Shown: positions 1 through 6,449 of the stretch, one piece after another
How positions within the stretch are numbered: the first letter of the stretch is position 1
How the letters are laid out: each line of letters begins with the position of its first letter
NCBI GenBank assembly: GCA_022572335.1
Contig: JACZWD010000148.1
Coordinates: forward strand, 1-6,663
Reading direction: 5' to 3'
Source: Pseudomonadota bacterium
Lineage (GTDB): Bacteria > Pseudomonadota > Alphaproteobacteria > Rhodospirillales > 2-02-FULL-58-16
Length of the DNA: 6,663 nt
Notes under the pieces: model-generated
What the model saw: the letters and a program-made list of their open reading frames with translations, nothing else
Told to the model about the DNA's origin: nothing
Databases searched by the model: none
Translations under genes and position numbers: made by a program

Positions 1-614
1 GCTACAACAGCGCGATCCTGGTCGACAAGACGGGGACGATCGTCGGCAAGTACCGCAAGGTGCACCTTCCCGGGCACGCCGAATACGACCCCGCGAGGAA
101 ATTCCAGCACCTGGAAAAACGCTATTTCGAGGTCGGCGATCTGGGCTTTCCGGTGTGGCGTGCCCTGGGCGGCGTCTTCGGCATGTGCATCTGCAACGAC
201 CGGCGCTGGCCCGAGACCTACCGCGTCATGGGGTTGCAGGGCGTCGAGATGGTCCTCCTCGGCTACAACACCCCGGCGGAGAACGCCCTCTCCGACGAGC
301 CCGAAAGCCTGCGCCTGTTCCACAGTCACCTGTCCATGCAGGCCGGGGCGTACCAGAACGGTACCTGGGTGGTCGGCGTGGCCAAGGCCGGCACCGAGGA
401 CGGCCATTCCATGTTGGGCGGCAGCGTCATCATCGCGCCCACCGGCGAGATCGTGGCCCGGTGCGAAACCCTGGACGACGAGCTGATCACGGCCGAATGC
501 GATCTGGACGATTGCGCCTTCATCAAGGAGACCGTGTTCAATTTCGCCGCCCACAGGCGAACCGAGCATTACCGCCTGATCACCGAGCGCACGGGCGCGG
601 TGCCGCCCGATTGA
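1..614 (+). CDS. N-carbamoyl-D-amino-acid amidohydrolase (nitrilase superfamily), 5' end cut by the window
   Basis: This enzyme hydrolyses N-carbamoyl-D-amino acids to the D-amino acid, CO2 and ammonia, the last step of hydantoin utilisation, in the cytoplasm. The frame is open from base 3 to a TGA at 612-614, giving 203 residues. Two residues of the Glu-Lys-Cys nitrilase triad are visible: Lys in YRKVHLPG (codon 57-59) and Cys in CICNDRRWPE (codon 192-194). Compared from memory with the Agrobacterium enzyme, the spacing from Lys127 to Cys172 is identical, and the equivalents of His129, His144, Asn173, Arg175, Arg176 and His215 are all kept. That alignment puts about 108 residues, including the catalytic Glu47, to the left of the window, for a total near 311 (family about 304). 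The internal ATG at 60 is only a methionine replacement of a GTG valine codon inside the motif, not a start. The lyase gene follows after 41 bases. Family assignment is firm; D-selectivity and physiological substrate are inferred. Confidence 0.93.
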   Translation, partial: YNSAILVDKTGTIVGKYRKVHLPGHAEYDPARKFQHLEKRYFEVGDLGFPVWRALGGVFGMCICNDRRWPETYRVMGLQGVEMVLLGYNTPAENALSDEPESLRLFHSHLSMQAGAYQNGTWVVGVAKAGTEDGHSMLGGSVIIAPTGEIVARCETLDDELITAECDLDDCAFIKETVFNFAAHRRTEHYRLITERTGAVPPD

Positions 615-641
615 GGGTTCGCCACGGGCGGCGGCAGGCGC

Positions 642-646
642 AGGAG
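642..646 (+). promoter_or_regulatory. Shine-Dalgarno site of the PrpB-like lyase gene
   Basis: AGGAG lies 9 bases before the ATG at 656. The reading frame stays open far upstream into the preceding gene, so this site decides the start. It gives a 302-residue protein whose N-terminus matches the family length. Confidence 0.75.
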
Positions 647-655
647 TTTGAGACC

Positions 656-1564
656 ATGACCTGGTTGGAGGGACAAGGCAGGGAATCGCGCCCGCCCGGC
701 GAGCGGCTGGCGGCGCTGATGGAAAGGCCGGACATCTTGCAGGTGCCGGGCGCCCACAACCCGCTTGCCGGCCTCCTCGCCAAGCGGGCGGGGTTCCAGG
801 CCCTCTATGTTTCCGGCGGCGCGCTGACCGCCAGCCTGGCCCTGCCGGATCTCGGCGTGATGACGTTGGAGGAGCTGTGCTTCTTTGTCCGCGCCATCTT
901 CCGCGCCACCGAGCTGCCCCTGATCGTGGACGCCGATACGGGCTACGGCGAGGTGATCAACGTCATGCGCACGGTGCGCGAGCTGGAGGCGGCCGGCGCC
1001 GCCGCCGTGCAGATCGAGGACCAGATGCTGCCCAAGAAGTGCGGCCACCTCAGCGACAAGCGGCTGATCCCGCCCGAGGACATGGCGGCCAAGGTGCGGG
1101 CGGCGCGGCGGGCGCGCAGCCACTTGCGCATCATCGCGCGCACGGACGCGGCCGCCGACGGCCTGGAGGGCGCCATCGCCAGGGGACGGCTGTACCTGGA
1201 GGCCGGGGCGGACATCGTGTTCCCCGAGGCCCTGGAATCCGAAGACGACTTCCGCGCCTTCGCCGACGCCGTGGACGCGCCGCTGCTGGCCAACATGACG
1301 GAGTTCGGCCGCACCCCCCACTTCACGGCGCGGCAGTTCCAGGACTTCGGCTTTCGCATCGTCATCTGGCCGGCGTCCTCGCTCAGGGTCGCCGCCCGCG
1401 CCGTCGAGGATCTTTACGCCCACATCAAGGCCGAAGGCGGCACCGCGGGGATGGTCGGGCGCATGCAGACCCGGGAACAGTTATACGAGATCATCGACTA
1501 CCACGCCTATGAGGCCCTGGACGCCGGCATCGCCAAAAGCGTCCTGCCCAAGGCCGGGGAGTGA
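656..1564 (+). CDS. Isocitrate lyase/PEP mutase superfamily lyase, methylisocitrate lyase (PrpB)-like
   Basis: This is a 302-residue TIM-barrel carbon-carbon lyase, close to the usual length of about 295 for PrpB. Mg2+ and substrate residues are visible in order: YVSGG (51-55), VDADTGYG (91-98), IEDQ (120-123), the active-site loop KKCGH (127-131) with the catalytic Cys129, IIARTDA (158-164), FPEA (188-191) and NMTEFG (212-217). The Cys loop marks the lyase branch and argues against phosphonomutase activity. Methylisocitrate lyase splits 2-methylisocitrate into pyruvate and succinate in propionate breakdown. However, the DADTGYG subtype also occurs in dimethylmalate lyase and in proteins loosely labelled carboxyvinyl-carboxyphosphonate phosphorylmutase, and no prpC or prpD is visible here. 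The exact substrate is therefore open. Start at 656 is chosen for its AGGAG site; an in-frame extension upstream would run through the preceding gene. It probably shares a transcript with the carbamoylase gene 41 bases upstream. Confidence 0.9.
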   Translation: MTWLEGQGRESRPPGERLAALMERPDILQVPGAHNPLAGLLAKRAGFQALYVSGGALTASLALPDLGVMTLEELCFFVRAIFRATELPLIVDADTGYGEVINVMRTVRELEAAGAAAVQIEDQMLPKKCGHLSDKRLIPPEDMAAKVRAARRARSHLRIIARTDAAADGLEGAIARGRLYLEAGADIVFPEALESEDDFRAFADAVDAPLLANMTEFGRTPHFTARQFQDFGFRIVIWPASSLRVAARAVEDLYAHIKAEGGTAGMVGRMQTREQLYEIIDYHAYEALDAGIAKSVLPKAGE

Positions 1565-1609
1565 TACCGAAAGTCAATACGGCCCCGTCGTCCTGACGTT
1601 CGGTATTAC
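1561..1609. terminator. Imperfect hairpin between convergent genes, possible bidirectional terminator
   Basis: Arms 1561-1576 and 1594-1609 form 14 Watson-Crick pairs over 16 positions, with a 17-base loop. The mismatches are at 1572/1598 and 1563/1607, the latter a G-U wobble in the + strand RNA. The hairpin fills the 41-base gap between the two convergent genes and includes the TGA of the lyase (1562-1564) and the TAA of the epimerase (1606-1608). Neither side has a T-run, so it is not a classical intrinsic terminator. It could act as an RNA 3' end block together with Rho. The structure is seen; its function is inferred. Confidence 0.5.
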
Positions 1610-2703
1610 CCGATGCGGGACTTCAGGCTGGCGGCGACCCGGCCCGCGGTCTGTCCGTCCCACAGCTCCGGGCAGCGGGATTTCGGCCCGTCGCCGGCCA
1701 TGACGCGGGCGGTGGTGTCCAGCAGGTCCTCCGGGCGGACCAGCCGGTTGGTCCCCTGGGTGATGGTGATCGGGCGCTCGGTGGTGTCGCGGAGCGTCAG
1801 GCACGGGATGCCCAGATAGGTCGTTTCCTCCTGGATGCCGCCGGAATCGGTGATCACCAGCCGGGCTTCGCGCACCAGGCTCATGAAGTCGATGTAGCCC
1901 ATGGGCGGCGTCAGCCGCAGGCCGTCGCCCGCCGAAAGGCGCTCCATCAGGCCGTGCTTGTCAAGGCTTTGCCGGGTGCGCGGGTGGACCGGAAAGACCA
2001 GGGGCAGGCGTTCCGCCACGCCCCTGAGCTGATCGACCAGGGTGCCGAGCGCCCGTTCGTCATCGACGTTGGACGGCCGGTGCAGGGTGACGACCCCGTA
2101 TGTGCCGCTCGCCAGGCCGAACCGTTTGCGCGTCTCCCGGCGTTCGATCTCGGGGCGCAACAGCTCGTAGGAATCGATCATGATGTTGCCGACGCGCTCG
2201 ATCCGGTCTTCGTCCACGCCCTCGGCGCGAAGGTTGTCGTCGGCGTCCGCGGACGGAGTCCACAAAAGGTCCGCGACCGCGTCGGTGACGATGCGGTTGA
2301 TCTCTTCGGGCATGGTGCGGTCGCGGCTGCGCAGGCCGGCTTCCAGATGGGCGACGGGAATGCACAGCTTGGCGGCGACCAGGGCGGCGGCCATGGTCGA
2401 GTTGACGTCGCCGACGACGACCACCCAGTCGGGCCGCTTCTCAAGGCAAACACGTTCGTAGGCGGCCATGACGGCGGCCGTCTGCTCGCCGTGGCTGCCG
2501 CTGCCCACGCCAAGGTAGACCTCGGGCTCGGGCAGCCCAAGATCCCGGAACAGGTCGCCCGACATGTTGGCGTCGTAATGCTGGCCCGTGTGGATGAGGA
2601 CCGGCCGGCACCACGCCTCGCGCCCGAGCACGTGAAAGAGCGGCGCCACCTTCATGAAGTTGGGCCGCGCCGCGCCGACCAAGTGTACGACAATGCGCGC
2701 CAT
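1606..2703 (-). CDS. wecB: UDP-N-acetylglucosamine 2-epimerase, non-hydrolysing (WecB type)
   Basis: This cytoplasmic enzyme interconverts UDP-GlcNAc and UDP-ManNAc, a precursor of surface polysaccharides. The 365-residue protein has the two-Rossmann GT-B fold signatures in order (numbered from the ATG): ARPNFMKVAPL (12-22), HTGQHYD (38-44), GDVNST (98-103), HLEAGLRSRDR (119-129), MPEEINR (131-137), TLHRPSNVDD (206-215), FPVHPRT (237-243) and TDSGGIQEE (285-293). These cover the equivalents of E. coli Asp95, Glu117, Glu131 and His213, so the protein looks active. The ATG at 2701-2703 is directly preceded by an in-frame GTG (2704-2706) that could be the start instead. A weak GGGTAG lies at 2714-2719, 7 bases from the GTG and 10 from the ATG. 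It sits 66 bases downstream of the DppC-like gene on the same strand and may be transcribed with the transporter, although no functional link is evident. No glycosyltransferase or ManNAc dehydrogenase gene is visible beside it. Confidence 0.94.
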   Translation of the reverse strand: MARIVVHLVGAARPNFMKVAPLFHVLGREAWCRPVLIHTGQHYDANMSGDLFRDLGLPEPEVYLGVGSGSHGEQTAAVMAAYERVCLEKRPDWVVVVGDVNSTMAAALVAAKLCIPVAHLEAGLRSRDRTMPEEINRIVTDAVADLLWTPSADADDNLRAEGVDEDRIERVGNIMIDSYELLRPEIERRETRKRFGLASGTYGVVTLHRPSNVDDERALGTLVDQLRGVAERLPLVFPVHPRTRQSLDKHGLMERLSAGDGLRLTPPMGYIDFMSLVREARLVITDSGGIQEETTYLGIPCLTLRDTTERPITITQGTNRLVRPEDLLDTTARVMAGDGPKSRCPELWDGQTAGRVAASLKSRIG

Positions 2704-2769
2704 CACCGCCGATCTACCCGATTTCGCCGGCGGGCGCCATGCACGCGGTGGGCCTTTTCGGAAAAAACC

Positions 2770-3672
2770 CTATTGCGCGCGCAGCTTGGGGTCGAGGGCG
2801 TCGCGCAGGGCGTCGCCGAACAGGTTGAATCCGAACACCGCGAGGCTGATGGCGATGCCCGGAAAGATCGCCACCCACGGCGCGCTTTCGGCGTATTCCT
2901 CGGCGCCGCCCTGGAGCATCAGGCCCCACGCCGGCGTCGGCTCCTGGACGCCCAGGCCCAGGTAGCTCAACGACGCCTCGAGCAGGATCGCCTGCCCGAC
3001 GAAAGCGCTGATCATGATCAGGAAGGGCGCCATCACATTGGGCACCATGTGGCGGAGAATGATCCGGGCGTCGCTGAAACCGCAAGCCCGGGCGGCGTCC
3101 ACGTAAGGGATCTCGCGAATGGCGAGGGCGCTGGAACGGACCACGCGGGCGCAGCGCGGGATGAACGGAATGGTGATGGCGATGATCACGTTCTGGGTGC
3201 CGGTGCCGAAGATGGAAACCACGGCGAGGGCCATGATGATCAACGGAAAGGCCATGAAGACGTCCATGACGCGCTGGAAGATGAGGTCGAAGCGGCCGCC
3301 GAAATAGGCGCTGGCGACGCCCAGGACGAGGCCGGTGAAGGCGCCGATGAAGGCGCATGAGAAGCCGACGAAGAGGGCGGTACGGGCGCCGTACACGAGT
3401 CGGGTCAGGATGTCGCGTCCGAACTGGTCCGTCCCCATCCAGAATTGGTACCCGGGCGGCGTCAACATGAACTCGAAGGCGTTCTCTTCCGGATCGTAGG
3501 GCGACAGCACATCGGCGAAGACCGCCAGCACGATCATGACCACCACGATGACCGCCCCGCCCGTGCCTAACGGATATCTGCGGGTCAGGTCGATGGCGAC
3601 CGCGTGCCAGGGCTTTGCCGGGGCAAGTACCTCCAATCCGGCTTCGACCGGGACTTCCGACACGACTGCCAT
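2770..3672 (-). CDS. ABC transporter permease, DppC/OppC type
   Basis: This is one of two inner-membrane subunits of a peptide/nickel-family ABC importer; it forms half of the channel and contacts the ATPases. The 300 residues have the typical DppC layout: a soluble N-terminal stretch (1-35), a first membrane helix (about 38-57), the family signature GTDQFGRD (80-87) with YGART at 94-98, and further helices near 98-121, 134-155, 161-172, 216-235 and 265-285. The ATPase-contacting EAA loop lies at about 190-213 (DAARACGFSDA then H..PN). The ATG is supported by an AAGAGGAA site 6 bases upstream (its GAGG core is 8 bases away). It begins 18 bases after the DppB-like gene, so the two are surely co-transcribed. 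The transported substrate cannot be read from the permease. The protein is complete with no broken motif. Confidence 0.95.
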   Translation of the reverse strand: MAVVSEVPVEAGLEVLAPAKPWHAVAIDLTRRYPLGTGGAVIVVVMIVLAVFADVLSPYDPEENAFEFMLTPPGYQFWMGTDQFGRDILTRLVYGARTALFVGFSCAFIGAFTGLVLGVASAYFGGRFDLIFQRVMDVFMAFPLIIMALAVVSIFGTGTQNVIIAITIPFIPRCARVVRSSALAIREIPYVDAARACGFSDARIILRHMVPNVMAPFLIMISAFVGQAILLEASLSYLGLGVQEPTPAWGLMLQGGAEEYAESAPWVAIFPGIAISLAVFGFNLFGDALRDALDPKLRAQ

Positions 3673-3678
3673 CGAGTG

Positions 3679-3686
3679 TTCCTCTT
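3679..3686 (-). promoter_or_regulatory. Shine-Dalgarno site of the DppC-like permease gene
   Basis: On the - strand this reads AAGAGGAA, with the GAGG core 8 bases before the ATG at 3672. It lies within the 18-base gap after the DppB-like gene and supports the chosen start. Confidence 0.6.
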
Positions 3687-3690
3687 GGTA

Positions 3691-4662
3691 TTAGCCGTAG
3701 CGGATGCGCGGGTCGAGCCAGGCATAGAACAGGTCGACCACGAAATTGGTGAACACGAACACCGCGACCACGATCATAACCAGCGCCTGGGTCATGGTAT
3801 AATCGTTGTTAAGCACCGACTCGACGAACAGCTTGCCCAGGCCGTTCAGGTTGAACACCTGTTCGGTGACGACAAGCCCGCCCATGAGAAACGCAAACTC
3901 GATGCCGATGACGGTAACCACCGGCAGGAGCGAGTTCTTCAGCGCATGGCGGTTGATGATGACCTTTTCCAGCAAACCCTTGGCCCGCGCCGTGCGGATG
4001 TAATCCTCGCGCAGCACTTCCAGGAGCGCCGAACGGGTCATGCGGGTGGCGACCGCCGAATAGCGGTATCCGGTGGCCACCGACGGCCATATCAGCTGGG
4101 CCATGTTGCCCAGCGGGTCCTCGAGGGGCGACACGTATTCGATGGGCGGCATCCAGGGCTCGCCTAAAAACTTCTGCGTAAGGATCAACAGTCCCAAAAT
4201 GATCATGATGCCGAGCCAGAAGGACGGTATGGCGATTCCGGCGATGCTGAATATCCGGACCACGTAATCGATCCAGGTATCCTGCTTGATAGCCGAGATC
4301 GTGCCCAGGGGGATCGATATGAGCACGGCGACGAAGGTGGCCATGAACGCGACTTGCAGCGACAGCTGGAAACGGAGTCCGATCTCGAACGTGATGGGCT
4401 TGCCCGTCCACATGGAATCGCCGAGATCGAGAATGAAGAACCCCCAGACGAAATCGGCGAACTGAACGGGAATGGGGTCGTTGAGGCCCAGATTGGTCCG
4501 GCACAGTTCGATTTCCGCCGGGTCGGCGTATAAGCCGGAACCGGCGAGACGCAGCTCGCAAACGTCGCCGGGAATCAGGCGCAAAATGAAAAAAACGAGC
4601 ACGGCCGCCCCGATCAGGGTCGGGATCATCAGCAGCACGCGCTTGACTATGTATTTATACAT
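3691..4662 (-). CDS. ABC transporter permease, DppB/OppB type
   Basis: This is the partner channel subunit of the importer. The 323-residue protein starts with the canonical MYKYIVKRVLLMIPTL N-terminus, with helix 1 at about 9-29. The RLIPGD signature (28-33) follows, then a periplasmic domain (about 34-95), helices near 100-123, 136-162, 246-268 and 289-314, and a C-terminal YAWLDPRIRYG typical of the family. The EAA loop for ATPase contact lies at about 219-247 (DYIRTARAKGL then H.LKN). The start ATG at 4660-4662 gives the expected family N-terminus but has only a poor ribosome site (AGG two bases away). It lies 15 bases after a very stable stem-loop, which may keep its translation below that of the binding protein. 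Length and motifs are normal; substrate specificity is unknown. Confidence 0.95.
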   Translation of the reverse strand: MYKYIVKRVLLMIPTLIGAAVLVFFILRLIPGDVCELRLAGSGLYADPAEIELCRTNLGLNDPIPVQFADFVWGFFILDLGDSMWTGKPITFEIGLRFQLSLQVAFMATFVAVLISIPLGTISAIKQDTWIDYVVRIFSIAGIAIPSFWLGIMIILGLLILTQKFLGEPWMPPIEYVSPLEDPLGNMAQLIWPSVATGYRYSAVATRMTRSALLEVLREDYIRTARAKGLLEKVIINRHALKNSLLPVVTVIGIEFAFLMGGLVVTEQVFNLNGLGKLFVESVLNNDYTMTQALVMIVVAVFVFTNFVVDLFYAWLDPRIRYG

Positions 4663-4677
4663 CGCCTGATCGCCGCG

Positions 4678-4723
4678 CCGGCAGTCCCGCCCGCCGCCGG
4701 AAAGGCGGCGGGCGGGAAGCCGG
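4678..4723. promoter_or_regulatory. Strong GC-rich stem-loop between binding protein and permease genes
   Basis: Inner arms 4685-4698 and 4704-4717 pair perfectly over 14 bp around a 5-base loop (GGAAA on the + strand). After a small internal loop the stem continues with 5 bp (4678-4682 with 4719-4723). Nearly all pairs are G-C. For the - strand operon mRNA it follows the binding-protein stop codon and an A9 run, and there is no T-run after it. It would therefore act as a 3' stabilising or partial-stop structure that raises binding protein relative to permeases, as known for other binding-protein-dependent operons such as malE-malF. On the + strand it is followed directly by TTCTA and T9 (4724-4737), which is terminator architecture. 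The structure is seen; its role is inferred. Confidence 0.75.
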
Positions 4724-4744
4724 TTCTATTTTTTTTTGCCGCCG

Positions 4745-6361
4745 CTACTTGTCCAGCCAGATCTGGTCGAGAGACTGGTTCAGGTAATGGCTGGGCGCGA
4801 TCTTCCAACCCTTCACATAGGAGCGGTGCGGGTTGATCTTGTACCACCACAGCGTAATTCCCAGGTGGGCCATCTCGTTGATCGCCCGATTCTCGTACTC
4901 GCGCATAATCTTGCGCTGGTCCGATTCCGTTTCGGCACGCAGCAGCCTGTCGTAGATTTTCTCGAGCACCGGGTCATCGTAATGGCCGTAATTGCTGCCG
5001 GAGCTGCCCAAGAATTTGGTGACGTCGGCAATCGGGTTGATCACGGACTGGCAGTTGAAGTCGATCGACACGTCGAAGTCACCGGTCTTGCGAAGCGTAT
5101 TATAGAAGGGCCCCGACGGTTGTACCCGCTGCTTGGCAACGAGGCCGATTTTCTTCCACTGGCCGACGAGCCAGGTCCCCACCACCTTGTAGGGCTGGTC
5201 GACGCCGCGGTTGGAGAAGTCGAAGGTAAATCCCTCCTTGACGCCCGCTTCCTTCAGCAGCCGCCTGGCCTCGACCCTGGCCTTCTCGAGGTCCGTGCCG
5301 AAGCCCGTGAGCTTGACCAGCTCGGCCTTGGTCGCCGCCAGCGGGTGACCGGGGAACACCACCCCGCCCACCGTCTTCACGATGGCGATCTGCGACAGGT
5401 ACTTGGAGCCGCCCCAGCGGTCGACCGCCAGGTTGAGCGCCTTGCGCACGCGGACGTCGTCAAAGGGCTTGCGATCCTGGTTCGGCGTGAACAGGAGCAC
5501 GCAGTTCCAGTCGCTCTCCTGCACCGTGATCTTGTCGCCCAGCGCCTTCACCAGGTCGTCGCGGGCCTTCGGCGGGAAGCCGCGGAACTCGATGGACGCC
5601 CGGTCGCCGCGGATGGCCTGGAGCCGGAGCGCCATCTTGGGCGCGGAGATCGCCTTGTAGCCGTCCAGGTAGGGCTTGCCGATGTGGTGATAGCGCTCGT
5701 ACGCCTTGCCCTCGACGAACGATCCCGGCTGGTGCTGCACGAAGCGGAAGGCGCCGGTGCCGTTGATGTTCTTCTTGTGCCAGGTGTAGCCGTGGGTATC
5801 CAGGTCCTTCTTCGAATAGACAAAGTTGAACGGCGTCGCCACGGCCGGGATGAAGGCCCCCGACGGGAACTTCAGCTTGAAGACGACGGTGAATTTGTCC
5901 GGCGCGCTCACCGAGTCCACCATCTTGAAGAACGCCTTGCGGCTGCTGGCGATTCCCTTCGGCGGGAAAATGATCTTCTTGTAGGTGGCGACGATGTCCT
6001 GCGCCGTCAGCGGCGTGCCGTCGTGGAACTGCACGCCCGTGCGGATCTTGAAGGTGTAGGTCTTGCCACCGTCCGTGCCCGTCGGGACCTTGCCTTTGCA
6101 CAGGTCGCAGACGAAGTCGGTCGGCGAAGACGGGTTGTCGGGGTTGATCCGGATCAGCAGGCTGTAGAAGGGCCGGATGGGATGGATCATGCCGAATGTC
6201 GATTCGACGTGGCCGTCATAGGACGGGATCTTCGAGCCGACCACGAAGTTGAGGATTCCGCCCCTCTTGACCTTCTGGGCTTGTGCCGCGCCAAATCCGC
6301 CGACGGCGAGGACGGCCCCCACCACCGCGGAAATGGCGATTTTCGAATACAGACGTTTCAT
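4745..6361 (-). CDS. Periplasmic substrate-binding protein of a peptide/nickel-type ABC importer (SBP family 5)
   Basis: This periplasmic receptor captures the substrate and hands it to the permease pair. The 538-residue precursor fits the usual DppA/OppA length. It opens with a Sec signal peptide: MKRLYSK, a hydrophobic core at 8-24, and an AQA cleavage site after residue 28. The mature N-terminus shows the family start (KRGGILNFV, 32-40). The family 5 signature follows: TYTFKIRTGVQFHDGTPLTAQDI (starting near 101), then GTGAFRF (201-207), FDDVRVRKALNLAVDR near 290-305, and a C-terminal lobe ending NQSLDQIWLDK. ATG at 6359-6361 is chosen over an in-frame ATG 78 bases upstream, because it has a near-perfect AAGGAG 8 bases before it and starts directly with the signal peptide. 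An unusual CDLC pair sits at residues 85-88. Peptide import is the default guess, but this family also binds nickel chelates, opines, sugars and other ligands. Confidence 0.94.
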   Translation of the reverse strand: MKRLYSKIAISAVVGAVLAVGGFGAAQAQKVKRGGILNFVVGSKIPSYDGHVESTFGMIHPIRPFYSLLIRINPDNPSSPTDFVCDLCKGKVPTGTDGGKTYTFKIRTGVQFHDGTPLTAQDIVATYKKIIFPPKGIASSRKAFFKMVDSVSAPDKFTVVFKLKFPSGAFIPAVATPFNFVYSKKDLDTHGYTWHKKNINGTGAFRFVQHQPGSFVEGKAYERYHHIGKPYLDGYKAISAPKMALRLQAIRGDRASIEFRGFPPKARDDLVKALGDKITVQESDWNCVLLFTPNQDRKPFDDVRVRKALNLAVDRWGGSKYLSQIAIVKTVGGVVFPGHPLAATKAELVKLTGFGTDLEKARVEARRLLKEAGVKEGFTFDFSNRGVDQPYKVVGTWLVGQWKKIGLVAKQRVQPSGPFYNTLRKTGDFDVSIDFNCQSVINPIADVTKFLGSSGSNYGHYDDPVLEKIYDRLLRAETESDQRKIMREYENRAINEMAHLGITLWWYKINPHRSYVKGWKIAPSHYLNQSLDQIWLDK

Positions 6362-6369
6362 AACTTTTG

Positions 6370-6375
6370 CTCCTT
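6370..6375 (-). promoter_or_regulatory. Strong Shine-Dalgarno site of the binding-protein gene
   Basis: On the - strand this is AAGGAG, 8 bases before the ATG at 6361. It is the best ribosome site in the window and fixes the start at the signal peptide. This suits the high expression expected of a periplasmic receptor. Confidence 0.85.
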
Positions 6376-6449
6376 CCCTGTTAACCAGAACACTTCTCGT
6401 TCCTTTGAGTTCCCTTGCATATGCATCACCCTTTCTCAAACGGGGGCGT

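Noticed and set aside
155..655. An in-frame upstream extension of the lyase gene reaching back to 155.
   Set aside because: It would overlap the carbamoylase in another frame, its translation is Arg/Pro-rich shadow sequence, and the ATG at 656 has a good AGGAG site and gives the family length.
2755..2772. T-run and A-run (CCTTTTCGGAAAAAACCC on the + strand) just after the DppC-like gene, as a possible terminator.
   Set aside because: Only about 4 A-T pairs with a short loop can form, with a bulge before the outer G-C pairs; too weak for intrinsic termination and no T-run follows it.
3786..3793. TATAAT-like sequence on the + strand within the DppB-like gene.
   Set aside because: It lies inside conserved coding sequence, antisense to the gene, with no matching -35 element.
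6416..6425. A perfect 10-base palindrome TGCATATGCA in the gap before the binding-protein gene, as a possible operator.
   Set aside because: Several palindromes of this length are expected by chance in a window this size, and no promoter with proper -35/-10 spacing accompanies it.
6362..6439. A 26-residue N-terminal extension of the binding protein starting at 6439.
   Set aside because: It would bury the signal peptide and ignore the AAGGAG in front of the ATG at 6361.
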